This document shows, piece by piece, positions 21,103 to 32,600 of a DNA stretch of 64,000 nt. Position 1 is the stretch's first letter, and the number at the start of each line of letters is the position of its first letter. The position numbers and the translations under genes are program-made. This DNA comes from Podospora pseudocomata (lineage: Eukaryota > Ascomycota > Sordariomycetes > Sordariales > Podosporaceae). The notes under the pieces are model-generated. The model was not told the DNA's origin. It was given only the letters and a program-made list of their open reading frames with translations, and made no database searches. The DNA lies in assembly GCF_035222375.1 (NCBI RefSeq), contig NC_085889.1, positions 2,294,001 to 2,358,000 of the forward strand, in the 5' to 3' direction.

Positions 21103-24100
21103 TAGTGTTCTGGAGGGTTTTCCATTTTTTCTTGTTCAACTTGGTATTTATTAATGTGATCTAATGTACATGTATCTATGAATGGGACTCGCTCGGCTTT
21201 GTGACGTGAGTAATGTGTTTTTTGGAAGAAAAGCGTATTGTGGAATTATTGGGGAGTTTTGGGTCTTGATTTGGAGTTTCTTGGGGGGTTCTTTTTGGTA
21301 GTGACTTGTCTCTTTAGCTGAGCCGCCTGTATACAGCGTGGCTTTGTCATTGGCGATATCCAATGTTTAAGATGTATTCTGTTTCTGTCATTTTGTCTTA
21401 AGCTACTCCTGTGACAAGAAATGCTGGTTTCCAGCCGGCCCCTCTGCAGATAGATACCGAAAATAGAAAACAGCATTCCTGATGTTGACGGATAGGCAAT
21501 GTGTCTCGAATTTCACATGGGGAGTATAAATCTATATACGGAAAACAACATCTTTACTTGCTCATCAAAGAAACTTGGAATGTTGACGAACTGAAACTTC
21601 ATTCTTTCGTTGTGCTAGAGTCGGCATGTCTGTAGCTTAGCAAGCGCAACTGGAGTGTGTGTGCAAATAGATGGTGGCCCCTCGCCCATCTCCTCCTTCC
21701 GTTGAGTCCTCACTGGAGACTCCAGGCACTCATCGGAGAGTCTAGACTGAAGTTAGTGAAGAGCCTCAGGGGTAGGTAAGCTTGGGATGTTGGTATGTGG
21801 AAGCCTGGAACGCTTGACCGTGAGGTTAGGTAGGTAAGGTATGAGAGATTTGTTCTGGACAGAGAGGAGCTGGTTCATGATAGGTACATGCATGCGGCTT
21901 GGGAATCCCCGGACGGCTGACAACCTGCAGCTGTCGGCGTTTGATCTTTGGGAGCTGCCTGGCCGTGGTGGGTGAGCCGGGCTGAAGTGGTTGAGGAGGG
22001 AGGGGTGTAGTCTGCTCTCTTCATGGCATGGCAAGGGGGGTTGCTCGAGTGGGGTGTATGGCAGTCCGCTTTCTTGTGGCCTGGCGAGAGGGGGGTTTAT
22101 TCCCCGTCTTGCATTCTTTGCCGTGATGTTACAGTACGAATATGTGAGTGACGCCGAGAATACTGAGAGGTTTTTTCTCGTTTGCTTCATCAGAGATGGT
22201 CGTTTGTGAACCTAGCCCTACGCTAGATGATGGGTAGATTCGGGCTTGTGATGGCCCGCCAGCCAAAGGGCCTGGTGAGTAAATTATTTCCCTTGCCGCT
22301 TGGTGATGTGGGTTACAGGCTGGAGGTCCCTTCTCGTTGCAGTAATTACCTTATCGTAAAGGAGGTTCGGTGAAGCTATGGCTGTTTGATGCCACTTCAG
22401 GGATGTATTGTTGGAGCCTGTTGACGGCCCTTGCAGTGGGTAATGTGGTATCTGCGACTTGGGCAATCTTCACTGTCTTCAGTGGGTCTAGCTTGACAGT
22501 ATCTACCGTGGCCCTCGGGCTCGAGCAGGAAACGATGGGGGCCTAGCCTTCACAACGTTGCAGATGTATCTCAGCGGCGCCGGCTCGGCTCTGGTGGATG
22601 ACTTAGGGGGCCTGGCGGCTGCTCGATAGCCTCAGGAGAAAGGGTGAACTGCTGAGGTGGAGGTGGTTTGTGTAGGACTCGGCCCGTTTGTCTCTTGGGC
22701 AATGTAGGTGATGCTACTCCGGGGTTGATCCATCGTGATCTTGAGGATGGTCTAGAGTGTAGCCGGCGGAAAGAATGATGAGCAGGGAGACATTTGAAGA
22801 TTGTGATTCAGGGGTCTGGACATGAGTGTTGAAGCCGTCAGATGTTCTAGCTTGAGAAGAATCATTCTTGCTACAAGACCATGCCCATGCCGAGTTCTCG
22901 GTCATGTCGCCAGAGCAGTCCTTGACTGATAGCCCACTCTGTCAGCCATGAAGGCGAGGGGCACTGCCGCCCCTCACTCCACAGGACTGGCTGGCAACTC
23001 ATTGGTGGTAAGAGCCAGAGGAAGAATACCACGCGGGCCTTGTTGTTTGACCTGATAGTTGGCGGAGGTTTGCGGGGAGCTTTACTCGGCTATTAATGGG
23101 GTGGAGATGGTCGTGGCCCAGCATGTTTGGCGGTAGCCAGTCTCTCAGGTGGTTACCATCCCCTGTCTAGACGAGGCTTGGGTATGAAAGGCAGCTAGGA
23201 GGCGACGCCCCGTGATTTCCCTCGAACCTTTGGCCTCATGAGCTTTGAATGATAAATGTCTTTTACCATGTCACTGTGTCCTTCGTCTGTGACGTTGCCA
23301 TTGTGGGAACATCTGAAGCAGTCAGATCACAAAGAAGCCTGATCAAGAGGTAGAATGCCTCGTTATTGCCTTTACAGTTCCGATCATGCAGTGTGAATGT
23401 GGCTTTGTAGCGTCATGTAAAATGAGGGAGAAAAATAGTCGACGAGGTTGTACTGGGGGCGTCCTGAGAAAAGGCAGGGAACCTTAGGCTGCCAGATAGA
23501 TATCTTGCAGCAGCTGTAACATGGTTGAGCCCAGGCCATGTCGGCTTCTTGCTGCATCGCCTGAGACCCCAGACTTGATCTGGACCGCCACTGGCCGCTG
23601 GAACACAACTGAGTGGTTCTGGTAGCACCGCTCAGAAACAATGTCGTCAGTTGGATCATCCCAAAGGGGTTACTGGACTACCAGGATCTAAACGCATGAG
23701 TGGGAAGGATGTACCGAGTGACATGGCTGACTCCTGAATAGTAACGAAAGATCTGTCAGTCACTTGGCCAGCATGTGATAGACATGATGTTGGAAAATAG
23801 AATTAATTGTAAATTTACCTACCTTGATGGTGTCGATGTCCACCCTGCCAAATCCTTCCAATCTCGTTGGCTAGCGCTTGTCGTTCCTTCCCCGTGAAGG
23901 GGCGGAGGCGGAGTTGGGGACCCATTTCCAGCAGCTACATCCATATCTCTTAGCTAACGACCTGACACTTTCGCAGTTGTTCTTTTGGTGAGATGTGACT
24001 GCCGGCTTGATATCGGGCCTGGACTGACGGCGGTAAGCACCGAAGTCATCCTCTTTGCAGATCTAGCCTTCTGTCAGCGACAGCCATCTCAACTATCCGC

Positions 24101-27100
24101 GAATCCTCAGCATCCACAGCATCGATACGGAGTATCTTCCTTCGTTAAAGCCGTAACGATTGCAACTCGCTCCTACTCCCGGTTCACCAGAAGAACTCGG
24201 CATGGCTTGGCCCCAAGAGGTTTAAACCTTCTCTCACTTCCCGCTGTAGCAGCCACCCAGGTCAATGTCTTGGTAGCCGACTACTTCAACCCCCTTAGGG
24301 TGACTTTCATGGCAAAGGAGGCTACTCTGGACGGTTAAAGACCCGCAAAAGACGTGTCGTGCAGAAAGGGGGCCAACACCATCCGTCCGATGATCTTTGG
24401 ATTCCCGCTCCGCTCCGCTCCGACAACTGCAACGGCACCATGGCCGCTAGGTACCCTTCCATCCGTCACAGCCTCTTCTATCAACATACTGTCCATCCCA
24501 TGTGCCCATCAAGAGGCCATTACAAGCACTCCTGCATGCAGCTGCGACCCCCTTCGACATGTGTGCCCTGGTCCGCAGTCCCGAATGTTGACAACGCCAA
24601 AAAGAATTCTGTTGCCTAGCTGTATGTATCCGGTGTGCCCAGTCAGGAACCAGGAACTTTTCCTTTTGGGTTGAAGGATTCGGGAAGAAAAGCTCACGCT
24701 CCGATACAAGCATGCCCATCGAATTATCGCAGTATCGAATATCACTCAATCCAAAGCTAGGGGCAGTACCAAACCCTGGTATCCAATCGGCAAGCAGAGA
24801 TATGTGTTTGCCTGGTGAAGCCACATGCAGTCGAAGCTTGTGCAGATGATATTGTCTGTATCAGCACGGCGCGTGGAAAGTGTCTTTACAGGTCAGTTAT
24901 TTTCCGATCAAAAACTCGAACTTCTCAAACATCTTGCTCATCATTCAACAAGACCGGACGTCAACCGCTGATGGGTTTTATTGGGGCGTATCGCCAAAAC
25001 CAGTGCAACGTCTTTGATCTCCCCGTTCCCATCCCCACCTGGCCTTCTCCACCAACTATCGCCAAATATGGCAACTACCGGAGCGTTGTCAGTCGGAAAC
25101 CGCTACTAACAAAGTTCCTCAAAGTTCCTTCTACCACGTTACCCCACGTTGGACCTCCAACGTTGTCATCCAAGGGTTGTTGATGATAAAGGGGGTAATC
25201 AAATATTTGAGGCTGAGTTATGCAGCAAGCCCCCCCTGTTATCTCCGTTGCTGACCCCAGTTTTACATGCACATCTCACCATATATGCAGTTGTCCCGCG
25301 TTTTTTTTAATTTCCAAGACAACAAGACACGGACGCGGGGAGAGAGAGAGAGAGATGTTTCATGTGTCCAGTTTCCCAAGATGTTGTGTTCATCCCAAGC
25401 CAGAAGCAGTCCCAAGTTGAGAGAGCACTGCCCCTCTCACGCGGTGAACCATGGTAGGGAAGAAATCCTTCCCGCTTCGTCCATCCACAATACTGCCGCG
25501 CTTTTCCCAATCTGGTGGGGAGGATGTGATTTGTTGGAGGGGTAGCTACTGAGTACTGATCAAAACATACAACTCTATGTGGGCATATGCACAATGAAGG
25601 AGATCAACGAAATTCCATGGCAAGTTTGGTTGCAAGAGAAGATGAGGATAAGATACCATGGCATGATCCGAAATAGCTTCTTGAACGGCCAATGTTATAA
25701 TCACTGCCCGGCTAAGTCAACTTCGCCTTGCCGCATCGACACTTGTGAGAGTTTCTTGAAACGGATCCATCTCGTCATTGCCTAACTTCATGTGACTTAC
25801 CATCACTTACTTACATAATGGAGGAACTAAAAAGAGAAGCGGGGATTCCGAAGTGAGACCCATGATGTCAGCGTCTTTCTTGTTACACTGTGAGGCGAAA
25901 ACATCATCACCACATGTAAAAATAACGCGGTGACACTGAAAACATGTCTACCCCCTTTTCAAGCGCCACAGGGGGACACAATTAGGTATTCAGCCATCAT
26001 CAGGCCATCAAGCTTTTCTACCCAAGTGTCGCTTGCACGACCAGGGAAAATATTCTTCCTTTGGGCCATCCACCACGTATCCCTTCAAGTCTATCTTGAA
26101 TGCCAGCAGTTGTTGAGCATTTTCCTGTGTTTTCTACAGTCCACCAGCCAAACTCCAAAAAAAAAATTAATTATTTTTAAACAGGCCCGCCCACTGCAGC
26201 CCATCAAACAGCCTCTTTAGAGCTTGCAACTCTCATCAACACGACTCCCCGCCTATTAAGTTCAAGGTACAGGGCTCAGACGTGAATGAACTTGCTATGC
26301 CCGCAGAAAACAAACACACCGGCTCAAAACTTTACGGTCAAGATCACCAACGTCATCACTCCTACTTGAACACACACACAAACTCAACTCAACTGCAATA
26401 TTTTACATCATTTTCTTCTTCTCTGCTTTCCTGGCCTAGGTAATTCCATAGATGTCCTCGAAAACACAAAAAGAGCTCTCAAGAAGTTTCTCTCTTTCCA
26501 CCACAAAAAAGAAAAAGAAAAAAAGAAAAAAAAATCCCTTTCGTCTCAATTCATATCCCCCTAATCTTTCACATCCCTCAATTTGCGTTATGGCCTCTAT
26601 GGCATCAACCCCCTTCCTACAATATATCGTACCCTATACCGCCTCCCGCCCTTCCACCCTCCCGCGTAGGTATCAAAAGTCTTTCTTGTGCGATCTAGTA
26701 ATCCATCCGTCCCCCCACCCAAACCCCTCCCTGCCCCTTCCCGATGATGCCCAGCCCAACCAACCAACCCAACATACCGCTTTCATATTCCCAAATGATA
26801 AATCAACAACAACAACAATGTGTTTGTGCGTGCGTGCGTGTGATACCTAACAGTAACCACCATGACGATAACAAAAATTCCATGTCCTCCCTATAAACAA
26901 CAACAAAACGTACACCCCGCCTACTAGAAGAGAAAATAAACAGACAAACAAGATGGAAATGTTCCAAAGAGAATTCGGGTATCAGCCCATAGTAAAAAGA
27001 AAATCGTGACAAACAGTGAGAATGTCGTGGTTGGAAAAAGAGTTGAGAGATTCTCTTCTTTACTCAAGGCCGTGTCGAAAATACTCCCCGACAAGACAAA

Positions 27101-27352
27101 ACAACCCCCCCCCCTTCCCCATAACGCAACCGCAACGCAATGATTCATGTCATGAGGAAAAAAAAACCTGAGTTGTCAAATCTTTCGCAAAAAATGCAAC
27201 ACATTTTCCACCGGGCCATGCCAACCAAACCAAAATATCGTGACAAAAGGATTGTTCAGCAACAGCAGACAAATCAAAGCCTGAAAATATAGATCGGGCT
27301 AATACTGCCAGTCTATCTCCCAAGGGTCAACAGCAGTAGGGACAACCGCGTC
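21103..27352. other. 6.2-kb gene-poor region downstream of wc-1
   Basis: On both strands I see only open frames below about 150 codons, with no family signatures and no convincing exon chains. A short purine microsatellite (GA)n lies near 25339-25354 and an A-rich run near 26505-26530. The last kilobase is likely the wc-1 3' flank. Long noncoding or antisense transcripts are possible but not shown by the sequence. Confidence 0.5.
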
Positions 27353-30300
27353 CTAAGCGCTCATCTCTCGCTCTTCCCGGATAGACGTCATTTCCATGCC
27401 GCTGCCACCGAGACCGCTGCCGCCCTCGAGCATCGGCTGGCTCTGCGGCGGTCCTCCTCCTCCGTTTTCGCTTTTGATGTCGGGGGAGGCGGATGAGGTG
27501 GCCCCGGTTTTGCTGCTGCCATTTCCACCGGCCGTCGGGGTGGGGAACCCACTGCTGCCGTTGTCACTCGGGGTAAGCACGTTGGTGGGAGTCGCTGTCG
27601 TTGACTTGCTTCCAGGCTCGGTAGGCGGCGTGTCTGTCGTGGCTGGTTTGGTCGAGTTACTGCTGACCTCCCGCTGCAGCGGAGAGGCATGGGAGGGGGA
27701 GTTGCTCTTCTTGCTCTGCGCGTCTCCGCCACGGTTTGAGTTGCGAGGGGAAACTCTGCCAGTCTGTGCATCACGCTTGTCAGTGGTTAGCAATTTGTTG
27801 AAGCTGGGCGCTTGGTCAGGGCTCGACATACCTGTTTGGCCCATCTTAGACCGCAGCTGTTGCAGAGATCTCTCTGCCCGCTCGGTCCTCTCCGCCACTC
27901 AGGCGTGTTGCGTGTGTGGCAATTGGCACAGTCTCTAACCATGTTGCCACCGCCCTTTCTCCTCTTACGCTTCTTCCTGTTGGACAGCAGCTGAGCCAGC
28001 TCTTCGGCTAATAAGCGGTTGACCTTTTCCATTTGTCGCAGCTCGTACTGCCAGCTGGTACATCTCGTGGTTTTGAGCTCATCAAAGATGTTGTCATCCG
28101 ATGCAAGAGCGATATCTTGAGTTCCACCTATTAGCTGACCTGCAGGTTGAGAGAAAAGGGCACCCTCAGTGCTGATCGTCTTGGTGTGACCCATCACGAT
28201 GCCGGTCATTTGTTGTCCATCGTCGGATACGCTCGCCACCGACGCACCAGTCTTGCCAGCAGGAGCAATCGCGCGAGAAGAGGCCTTGAGTAGTTTCGTC
28301 TGAGCCAACAAAAATGTAGGCTTCTGACCCTCTTCGGCATCCCCAGGGTAGAAGGTCGTGTGCGCTTGCAAAACCTGGCCTCGCTTGTTCTGAATCTCGT
28401 GCTTGCAGCTGGCGATCTTGCCTCTCCTCGACTTTTCAATAGTCCGACCAAACTCCACCCGAGACTCTTTCCGCATGAGATCTTGCATGCTGGTTCCTTC
28501 GAGATCTTTGCGCTCAAGATCCAACAACGAGCGCACATTTGACGCAACGTACAAGAACATACCCGAGGTTGAGACCTTGGACCAGATCTCGCTGTCGCCG
28601 ATACCTCCATGTTGATCCAGGTTCCGTTTTGATAGCGCAAAGATTGGACGCTTTCTGCCCACCAGAATGATACACTTGCGGCCCTTGCCCTGCTCGGAGA
28701 ACAGAGTGCCGTGGCTCTCGAACCAGGTGTAGCCGCTATTTTTCCGTCGTATCCTGAATACGATGTTGACTGGTACATTTGCCTGTGCCTCCTTGAGCTC
28801 TCGCGTAACGGGAACAATGTCTGACGGGTGGCAGATGGATGCCAGCGAGTTTCCCATCAAGTCGTTGGTGTCGTACTCGAGAATCTTCTTGCACGACGGT
28901 GATAAGTAAAGGAACAGGCCCTTAAGCGAGAGCACATGCACAACGTCATCCGCATTCTCCAGCAACATCTTGTCCCATGACTGCCTGTGCCAATCTGACA
29001 CGGCCCCCTTGGGGTTGAACTGCTGCAAAAGGGAAGATACGTCATCGATGGCCAGCGTCTGGCCGTTTTCGGGCTCCCATTGCGTCGAGCTTGGAGGAGT
29101 CCAGATGTATTGGCCAATATCGCTGTGGACGTAATTGACGTGCATGGCACCCCCTGACTCCTGTCCTGATATCGCATCAGGGCACTCGACCAGGTCGATC
29201 TGAAAGCCGATAAAGTACCGTATCGTGTTGGGGTCATCCCACGGGATGGGAATCATGGTGAGGAGGTTCAGGAAGGGCTTGCCGCCCTTCCGATAGTTGA
29301 TAAGACTTTGCTGAATCTCGCGGCCTTCAGCAATGGCGTTCTTGAGCTTGAAGACGGCGTGGTTCTCGACAAACTCTCGCTTTGTGCCCGCCTCGACCTT
29401 GCCAGTGGGACTTTGGAGGAAGCGGCAGTTTTGTCCCACAATCTCGTGGCGAACGTAGCCCGTCAGGTTCTGGAAGTTATCCGACACGTAAATGATAGGG
29501 CAGTCTTGTAACTCAACGTCGCACACGACGAAAGCACAAGACATGTCCACAGCACCAATTTGAAGCTGTGCGTTTTTCCGCGTTGCCACGTACCACAGGG
29601 CCCGGAGCATGTCAAATCCGCTCTTGGAATATATGCTCTTTTCTTTGGAAGCATGTAGGCTGTCTGGGAGTGCCGGACCAACCGTGGTGGCTGGTGTTTG
29701 AGGGGTCGACACTGTCGCTACAGCACTGGGTTGGGCAGCACCCATCCCGGACAAGGTGTGACTGGTTCCTGACGCTGGCGAGCGGTAGGCTGTAGTGCCT
29801 GAAATCTCGCGTGTTAATGGCGGTGGCATGCTAGGCTGGAATTGGTTCATCTGAGAGTCCAACGTCAGATTATGCGGTCTCTGCTGAGGGCGATTGCCAA
29901 ATGCGTCTTCCACGCCCGACATGTCGTCGCTCGTCAAAGTCAAAGGGGTGGTACCCATTCCCATGTCCATTGAAAAGTCAGGCGTAACCGAATCCATAGT
30001 CGTGGGAGGGTACTGGTGACCGAGGCCGGGCGAGTTAAAGAGGTTGAGTGAGGCAGGGTCGGTTCCCATCGCCTCCATGTTTAGACTAGAAAAGGCCATC
30101 ATGTTGCCCATAATGTCGGGTGAAAGCGAAGCGAAGTCGTTTTGGTCCGACATGGCCATGAGTCCAGGCTGTGAATAGGGGCCAGAGCTCCCTGGCATGC
30201 TCGTCGGCATAGCTCCGAACCCCGCCATTTGAGGCGAATTCATATTTCCAAACTGGAAGTCCTGGTAATGGTCCGGGCTCCCAAAATCCATCATGGACAG

Positions 30301-30537
30301 GCGGCGATCCGCATCGGTTGTGAGCATGGCGCCGCCCTGAAAAGACTGAGGTATGCTTCTCCTCCTCCGCTGAAGCTCATTGTTGTTCTGACGGACAATC
30401 TCGTCCAGTGAGTCCGACACACCGGACAGGCCCGTCGTACTGATCATGCCCAGGTTCCGGCCGGCGTTTTGCTGCTGACCTCGGCGCTGAGCCTCCTCCT
30501 GGGCGAGCTGAGTCGTGTAAAAATTGTTGTTATTCAT
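27353..30537 (-). CDS. wc-1: White collar-1 blue-light photoreceptor and GATA transcription factor
   Basis: Flavin-binding photoreceptor that pairs with WC-2 to activate light- and clock-controlled genes in the nucleus. Two exons, 30537-27832 and 27763-27353, with a 68-nt intron (GTATGT, GCTAAC, CACAG), give 1038 residues. Domains in order: Asn/Gln-rich N-terminus, LOV domain (about 305-445) with the photoactive cysteine in GQNCRFLQ near 368, PAS-B (about 515-625), PAS-C (about 640-725), a basic signal NRKKRKRRKGGG, and a GATA finger (about 871-902) of the fungal C-x2-C-x18-C-x2-C kind with CANCHTRNTPEWRRG and LCNSCGLRWAK. The intron falls just after the finger, and the last exon encodes a Ser/Thr/Pro/Gly-rich tail. 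The start MNNNNFY resembles the Neurospora start; an in-frame upstream ATG at 30669 would add a His/Thr repeat. The long glutamine tract of Neurospora WC-1 is missing. The TAG is followed by 17 more open codons (see findings). Confidence 0.96.
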
Positions 30538-30590
30538 GGCGACCACGTTAGAATCGTTGCGCGCGCGATGGAGTGTGCGTATCTGAACGT

Positions 30591-30638
30591 GGTGCGTGTG
30601 GTGGTGCGTGTGGTGGTGCGTGTGGTGGTGCGTGTGTG
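30591..30638 (+). repeat. 12-bp tandem repeat in the wc-1 leader
   Basis: The unit GGTGCGTGTGGT occurs four times, the last copy degenerate. On the wc-1 strand and in the wc-1 frame it would read as a His-His-His-Thr repeat upstream of the chosen start. It most likely lies in the 5' untranslated leader. Confidence 0.85.
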
Positions 30639-31047
30639 TGACCGGGAAGCCAAGTCTGTCCCTCAACAATCAGGTAACCTAGCTATCATTGCCCCATCGA
30701 AGGACGGGGCAGCCTTGACGTCTCTCTATCGGACCAGATGGGCGGCGGCATCGAACTACTGCCAAGGGGAGGGGGGGGGAGGGGGGGCGGCGGCAGCTAC
30801 CGGGGAGAGTGACCCGAGGCGGTCTGGATTTGGCGTAGGGCTCCGAAACGCAAGCAACGACGATAGAGAGAGAAAAATACGGCAGTGGCGGTCTATTTGT
30901 CAACTATCAGCTCCCGGACTCCCCGACGTTCTCGTTGAGCCCAACGAGCATATGCCATCTGCGGCAGCACTATAACAGAGGGGGAAGGGGAAAAGAAACA
31001 AAAAAGCAAAGTTGGCAGTGATGGTGGAGGAGTATGCGGACGGTAGA

Positions 31048-31053
31048 GATCGA
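31048..31053. promoter_or_regulatory. Possible white-collar/GATA site (GATCGA)
   Basis: A GATCGA element lies about 510 bp upstream of the chosen wc-1 start. Light-response elements bound by the White Collar complex in Neurospora contain GATC/GATCGA-type cores, and wc-1 is itself light-induced there. A 6-bp match can arise by chance. Confidence 0.25.
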
Positions 31054-32600
31054 ACGTTACACACCCGTTTTCGAGATGCCCAAAGCAGGGTTTAGGTATA
31101 GAGACAGGGACAAGGAGAGGATGCGGACGAGAATGGGAAATGCTGGGTTAAGGTAAGGTAAGTCGACGTGGAGACAGACAGACAGAGGCAGATGGACGAT
31201 GTCGTCCGAGGTTTGGCGCCGTTGTTGCTGCTGGTTGCGTGTGAAAGCGGTCCGCCGGGGCGTTGGTGCCAGGTCCCACGACACGCGAGACGAGGCAGCT
31301 ATTCGACGGCGAGAGTGTGCGATGCAGATGGGCGGGCGGCGGCAGGCGGACGAGGACGTCGGACGTCGTCGGGATGCGGTTGATGATAAAGGTGCAGTAG
31401 TGAGTGGAAAGTTGACTCTTTGCAGCGCACAACGGGGTTAGAGTCCCCGGATGTTCCTCCCCCCCGGTTCCCGTCCTTCCTCAAACCCACCCGCTGGCAG
31501 CATTCCTAAGCGGGCAGAGCGGGGCCACCCAGGGCACACCGGCGGCCGTGGGGATTCACAAGTCCCCGTCCGAGCCCAATCAGACCATTCAGATGCTGCC
31601 CAGAGAGAGGGGATAATTGGAGAACACGCCACTCAAACCCCCTTACGTAAGCCTGCCGGAGAGACACCCCACTCTTGTGTAGCCCGTCCGTCTCAAGGGC
31701 TTCATTGGCTGAATGAAACAATGGATGCGCTTTTCAGAGTTGCTGATGGAAGATGCTCAGCATTTCCATCCATCATCCCATTCCCCGACATATGCAATGC
31801 CAGTCCCCCATAGGTAATAGGCCCCCATGCTCAGTCTCCGGCTCCCCGCGCCGCAGCAGACAATGCCATGCTGCTGTGGCAAATGCCATCCCAATGATCC
31901 CCATCCCAATCTGTCATCTCACATTTCTCCATCATCCCAAGCCACACGCCCATACCCATCCGGCCCATGGTCCGTCCATATGTCGGCAGTTCGATTGGTC
32001 TAGATCCATTGCCGCCACCCTTCAAAACTGTCTCTCTCGCTTTCTCTCGGCCGGGATGCAATCCGACCTACACAATTCCCGTGTCAGCTTCCATGTCCGG
32101 CGTTGGCGAACCCCTATTGTGTCCGCTTCGAGCCCGATGACGTGTGAAGTCATACAAAGCCGTTCGACCCTGCCAAGGCATTGCGGGCTGAGAAGGACCC
32201 TTCATCACTTGCTCTGCTGGGACTCTGCCTGTTGGCCGAGAGACATGTGAATATACGATTACGCCCAAAGGGACCTAGAAATATGTAACTGTTTTTTTTT
32301 GTTCGCTTCATGTTGATTCGCTCTGAGACATGTCGAAGCGGAAGCTTTACCTGGCTAATATGACATGTAACTCGTACACGCCAATGACCGATCGGACGAA
32401 CAAACATGGTATCATGCCCGTGAACTCCAAAAAACTTCCTCCTCCGTCCCTGCCCCTTTTCTCAATCCCAACTATCCGACCCTCTCCTTCAGGGTCCTAA
32501 ACTCCTATCCGCGGCCTGCCCTTACACGCGTGTCTTTGCCAAAGGATAGCTTCACTCGCAGGTACTGAGGTATCGCGTCCATCACTACCGGGCTTGGGAA

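Larger units (their letters stand above)
30538..32600. promoter_or_regulatory. wc-1 upstream region and 3' flank of the importin gene
   Basis: About 2 kb without a credible gene. It should hold the wc-1 promoter and a long leader, including a 12-bp repeat, a G-rich run near 30770-30787 and a GATCGA site. The part nearest 32600 is the 3' side of the importin gene. Confidence 0.5.
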
